Part shown: one piece after another, positions 6,622 through 8,784 of the stretch
Layout of the letters: each line of letters opens with the position of its first letter
Numbering within the stretch: position 1 is the stretch's first letter
Assembly (NCBI GenBank): GCA_905214955.1
Contig: CAJMON010000098.1
Coordinates: 1-8,784 of the forward strand
Length of the DNA: 8,784 bases
Source of the DNA: an uncultured bacterium
GTDB taxonomy: Bacteria; Bacillota; Clostridia; Lachnospirales; Lachnospiraceae
Direction: 5' to 3'
The notes under the pieces: generated by a model
What the model was told of the DNA's origin: nothing
Databases searched by the model: none
What the model saw: the letters and a program-made list of their open reading frames with translations, nothing else
Translations under genes and position numbers: made by a program

Positions 6622-7617
6622 TTATTTGTTTCCAAATACTACTTTACTGTATTTATCAATTGCCTCAGAAGTAGCTTCATAAACACCTGGATAGGTACTC
6701 ATAGCCAGTCCCTGGGATGCACCAGGAATGAAATACAGGGTACCGCAGGCATCACATGCCTTCTTTACTTCTTTTTCGATAACCTCCGGTGTCCAGCCTT
6801 CAAAGTCAATCTTGGCACTGTCAATACCGCCCATGAAGGAAATCTGTCCGCCGTATTTCTTGATCAGCTCCGGAATGTTGTTGGTGGTCATGACGCCCTG
6901 CCAGATATCAATGCCCATTTCAATCATGTATGGAACCAGCGTTGCAGCATAAGAATCGCTGTGATGTACGATCAGTTCTACGCCATTTTCTTTATAGCAT
7001 CCGTAAATATCTTTGTATGCCGGAAGCAGGAACTCTTCAAACATTTCCGGTGACATAAAGGTAGATGTCTGGCTGCCCCAGTCATCATGATGGAACAGAC
7101 CATCCGGTTTTAAGTATTTGCAGATTTCTTCTGCCTGGGCTACTTCCCAGTCTGCCAGATATTTGATCAAATCCTTCATATCATCTGGCTCTTCATACAG
7201 ATTGATCAGTGTATTCTGAATCTCACCCAGGTGATGACACTGTTCAAAAATGCCAGGTGCCACAAACGGTGTGAGGAAATACTCATTCCGGTCTACTTTT
7301 TCTGCTTCTTTAATAAAAGGCTCCCAGGCTGCCTCCGGAAATTTGGTTGGCGGAGCTTTTACATAATCTCTCCAGCATGTAATATCTTTGATTACAATTT
7401 TATCCGGCGTGTGTACCGGGAAAGATCCCGGTGTTCCGATCGGCCAGGCATTTGTTACGCCCCAGGCGTTTACCACCGGTTCTCCGCCGTACTCCGGCAT
7501 CGGACTCTGCATCATAATCGGCGTAAATGCCATCTGAAATGCTTCATACTGATTTACAAAACGATCTGGATGCCCTCCGTGAATAGTCTCTAATAAATTC
7601 TGTTTTTTCGTCAACAT
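6622..7617 (-). CDS. UroD-family methyltransferase-like protein with His-Ser-Asp site (UroD-C)
   Basis: This 331-aa UroD-fold protein starts MLTKKQNLLETIHGG. The ATG at 7617 is chosen over one 6 nt upstream because GGGAGGT directly abuts the upstream ATG but is 6 nt from this one. It shares HHDDWGSQ (176-183) and MIEMGIDIW (231-239) with UroD-A, marking the two as closer relatives than UroD-B. When aligned through MIEMGID, the H-S-C site of UroD-A becomes H219-S220-D221, so the Cys ligand is replaced by Asp. The C-terminal region that holds Cys in the other two reads TLYFIPGAS here. The fold is intact and the length normal, so it is probably active with an altered metal site or substrate. It has its own promoter and is convergent with the regulator. 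Confidence 0.85.
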   Translation of the reverse strand: MLTKKQNLLETIHGGHPDRFVNQYEAFQMAFTPIMMQSPMPEYGGEPVVNAWGVTNAWPIGTPGSFPVHTPDKIVIKDITCWRDYVKAPPTKFPEAAWEPFIKEAEKVDRNEYFLTPFVAPGIFEQCHHLGEIQNTLINLYEEPDDMKDLIKYLADWEVAQAEEICKYLKPDGLFHHDDWGSQTSTFMSPEMFEEFLLPAYKDIYGCYKENGVELIVHHSDSYAATLVPYMIEMGIDIWQGVMTTNNIPELIKKYGGQISFMGGIDSAKIDFEGWTPEVIEKEVKKACDACGTLYFIPGASQGLAMSTYPGVYEATSEAIDKYSKVVFGNK

Positions 7618-7623
7618 AGGCAT

Positions 7624-7630
7624 ACCTCCC
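7624..7630 (-). promoter_or_regulatory. Ribosome binding site deciding the UroD-C start
   Basis: GGGAGGT on the minus strand lies 6 nt before the ATG at 7617. It directly touches the in-frame ATG at 7623, which is too close for initiation. Confidence 0.75.
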
Positions 7631-7662
7631 TGAACATGTTGTAATAACCTTCACTAACTACT

Positions 7663-7691
7663 AGTTTAGTCCAGTTCTCCTATGCTTTCAA
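7663..7691 (-). promoter_or_regulatory. Promoter of UroD-C
   Basis: On the minus strand, TTGAAA (-35, at 7686-7691) and TAAACT (-10, at 7663-7668) are separated by 17 bp. The start would fall about 40 bp upstream of the UroD-C ATG. This suggests UroD-C can be transcribed separately from larE, although no strong terminator separates them. Confidence 0.55.
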
Positions 7692-7707
7692 CGTATTTTA
7701 TGCACAA

Positions 7708-7723
7708 ATTTCACAAATGAAAT
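7708..7723. promoter_or_regulatory. Dyad ATTTCA-N4-TGAAAT upstream of the UroD-C promoter
   Basis: This 6-bp-arm inverted repeat is centred about 27 bp upstream of the -35 box of UroD-C, where an activator could bind. It is too AT-rich and lacks a following T-tract, so a terminator role is unlikely. The nearby direct repeat TATGCACAA (7699-7707 and 7752-7760) is noted separately. Confidence 0.35.
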
Positions 7724-7764
7724 CCTGTTTCTTTTTGTGTGTTTCTGTTAATATGCACAACTTT

Positions 7765-8583
7765 CTAGTTCTTTTCCTTCAGGTTCAGTGTCTCGTTCAT
7801 ACTTCCCATCCGGTATCCCAAAAGATCCATGGTCACATAGGTAAATCCATAGCTTTTGAATTTGGCTGTCACCTCTTCCCGAACCGCCAGCAGTTTTTCG
7901 AACTCTTCCGGCATCACTTCAATTCTTGCTAATTTTCCATGAATCCGCACACGCAGCTGGTGGAAGCCATAATCCAGAAGAAGCTGTTCTGCCTTTTCTA
8001 CCATTCCCAGTTTTTCTTTGTCAATAGTCTCGCCATAGACAAATCTTGATGACAGACAGGCAAAGGACTGTTTGTCCCAGGTTGGCAGTCCCAGTTCTTT
8101 AGAGAGTTCCCGGATCTCTGCTTTGGTAAGCTTTGCTTCTCTTAACGGACTCTTCACGTTTAATTCTTTTACCGCAATCAGTCCTGGACGGTAATCGCCA
8201 TTGTCATCCATGTTGGAACCTTCTGCCACATACTCAATTCCATTCTCTTTGGCAAGCTTTATGATCTTTTCGAAAAGCTCATGCTTGCACAGATAACATC
8301 TGTTTGGCGGATTTTTAGAAAATCCTTCGATTTCCAGTTCCTCTGACTGGCAGATCATGTGGCGGATTCCTTCTTTTTCGCAGAAAGCTTTTGCTTCATT
8401 GAGTTCCCTCTGTGGAAAAGAACAGGACTGGGCCGTCACTGCAATCACTTTATCACCCAATACATCGCGGGCTGTTTTTAAAAGAAAGGTGGAATCTACA
8501 CCGCTTGAAAAGGCAACTGCCACGCTTCCTAATTCTTTCAGATACTTTTTCAAATGTTCCAATTTTTCCTGTGCTGCTGTCAT
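7765..8583 (-). CDS. larE: ATP-dependent sacrificial sulfur transferase LarE
   Basis: This 272-aa PP-loop enzyme of nickel-pincer nucleotide (NPN) cofactor synthesis is known in the family to convert pyridinium-3,5-biscarboxylate mononucleotide to the bisthiocarboxylate form. The ATP-binding PP-loop is FSSGVDSTFL (25-34). Other features are the NPPNRCYLCK segment (91-100, with C96 and C99), EGSNMDD (121-127) and the SFACLSSR segment (173-180) with C176, the position of the sacrificial Cys in characterised LarE. Having C96 and C99 as well suggests the multi-cysteine type that may use an Fe-S cluster instead of self-sacrifice; this is inference. The start at 8583 is chosen over 8637 because GGAGG lies 7 nt upstream and the longer version would overlap the promoter. 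larB and larC are not in the window. Its link to the UroD genes is unproven. Confidence 0.92.
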   Translation of the reverse strand: MTAAQEKLEHLKKYLKELGSVAVAFSSGVDSTFLLKTARDVLGDKVIAVTAQSCSFPQRELNEAKAFCEKEGIRHMICQSEELEIEGFSKNPPNRCYLCKHELFEKIIKLAKENGIEYVAEGSNMDDNGDYRPGLIAVKELNVKSPLREAKLTKAEIRELSKELGLPTWDKQSFACLSSRFVYGETIDKEKLGMVEKAEQLLLDYGFHQLRVRIHGKLARIEVMPEEFEKLLAVREEVTAKFKSYGFTYVTMDLLGYRMGSMNETLNLKEKN

Positions 8584-8590
8584 TTTGAAA

Positions 8591-8595
8591 CCTCC
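8591..8595 (-). promoter_or_regulatory. Ribosome binding site deciding the larE start
   Basis: GGAGG on the minus strand lies 7 nt before the ATG at 8583. The longer in-frame start at 8637 would place coding sequence over the -10 box. Confidence 0.75.
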
Positions 8596-8623
8596 ATTTT
8601 TCGTCTTCTCTTTCAGAATCCTT

Positions 8624-8651
8624 AGTATAGATATCATATCATTAAAGTCAA
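8624..8651 (-). promoter_or_regulatory. Promoter of larE with overlapping palindromes
   Basis: On the minus strand, TTGACT (-35, 8646-8651) and TATACT (-10, 8624-8629) are separated by 16 bp, close to the housekeeping sigma consensus. TAAAGT-N2-ACTTTA (8643-8656) overlaps the -35 box, and GATAT-N-ATATC (8630-8640) fills the spacer. TTGACTYTAA also occurs twice in tandem with a 12-bp period. This arrangement suggests repressor control. Confidence 0.65.
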
Positions 8652-8683
8652 CTTTAGAGTCAATACTTTTTTGCTATGTTTGA

Positions 8684-8729
8684 CAAAAAAGCTGCCATCG
8701 TTCACGATCCTGTGAACAATGACAGCTTT
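8684..8729 (-). terminator. Rho-independent terminator of an upstream unit beyond the window
   Basis: The arms at 8688-8705 and 8712-8729 enclose a 6-nt loop. On the minus strand all 18 positions pair (two as G-U) and a run of T follows. On the plus strand the same two positions are C-A mismatches, so the structure is tuned for the minus strand. It probably ends a minus-strand transcript coming from the right of the window and insulates larE. The remaining 55 bases to the window end hold no gene. Confidence 0.75.
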
Positions 8730-8784
8730 CTCTCTTTGTACCTTCAAAACCACATACAGAATTAAATTTATCCGATTTGTCTCT

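Noticed and set aside
219..7617. HemE (heme biosynthesis uroporphyrinogen decarboxylase) assignment for the three UroD genes
   Set aside because: Three divergent copies with H-x-C or H-S-D sites beside a symporter and PucR-like regulator, with no other heme genes, fit the methyltransferase branch better.
7708..7723. Terminator after larE
   Set aside because: The stem is six AT-rich pairs with no T-tract following on the minus strand.

Overview
The window looks like a low-to-medium GC member of the Bacillota, most likely a Lachnospiraceae-type gut anaerobe. This rests on strong AGGAGG-type ribosome binding sites on nearly every gene, the protein families present (GPH transporter, PucR/CdaR regulator, several UroD-like proteins, LarE) and the base composition. 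No rRNA or complete housekeeping marker fixes the taxon, so this is an inference.

Layout. Positions 1-218 hold no gene but a run of imperfect 35-40 bp tandem repeats. From 4862 down to 219 lies a tightly spaced minus-strand operon, in transcription order: a 12-helix GPH-type MFS transporter, a UroD-family methyltransferase-like protein (UroD-B), a short CobW/COG0523 GTPase, a 140-aa protein whose start overlaps the GTPase stop, and a second UroD-family protein (UroD-A) with an N-terminal extension. A 235-bp divergent promoter region with two dyads separates it from a plus-strand PucR/CdaR-like regulator (5098-6564). A bidirectional terminator lies between the regulator and a convergent third UroD-family gene (UroD-C, 6622-7617), which has its own promoter. 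Upstream of that on the minus strand is larE (7765-8583), with a near-consensus promoter carrying small palindromes. A minus-strand terminator at about 8684-8729 closes off whatever lies to the right.

How the genes may work together. UroD-fold proteins of this type (MtaA/MtbA and O-demethylase methyltransferase I relatives) move methyl groups between small molecules and corrinoids. A GPH symporter, a PucR-like regulator and three divergent UroD paralogues suggest uptake and demethylation (or another C1 transfer) of a small methylated or methoxylated compound. The substrate cannot be read from the sequence. No corrinoid-binding protein and no corrinoid-activating ferredoxin is in the window, so partners must lie elsewhere or the chemistry differs. 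The CobW-like GTPase plus its small partner is probably a metallochaperone. It sits between the two UroD genes that keep Cys-containing metal sites, while UroD-C, outside the operon, has Asp in place of the key Cys. LarE makes a nickel-pincer cofactor precursor and may be an unrelated neighbour.
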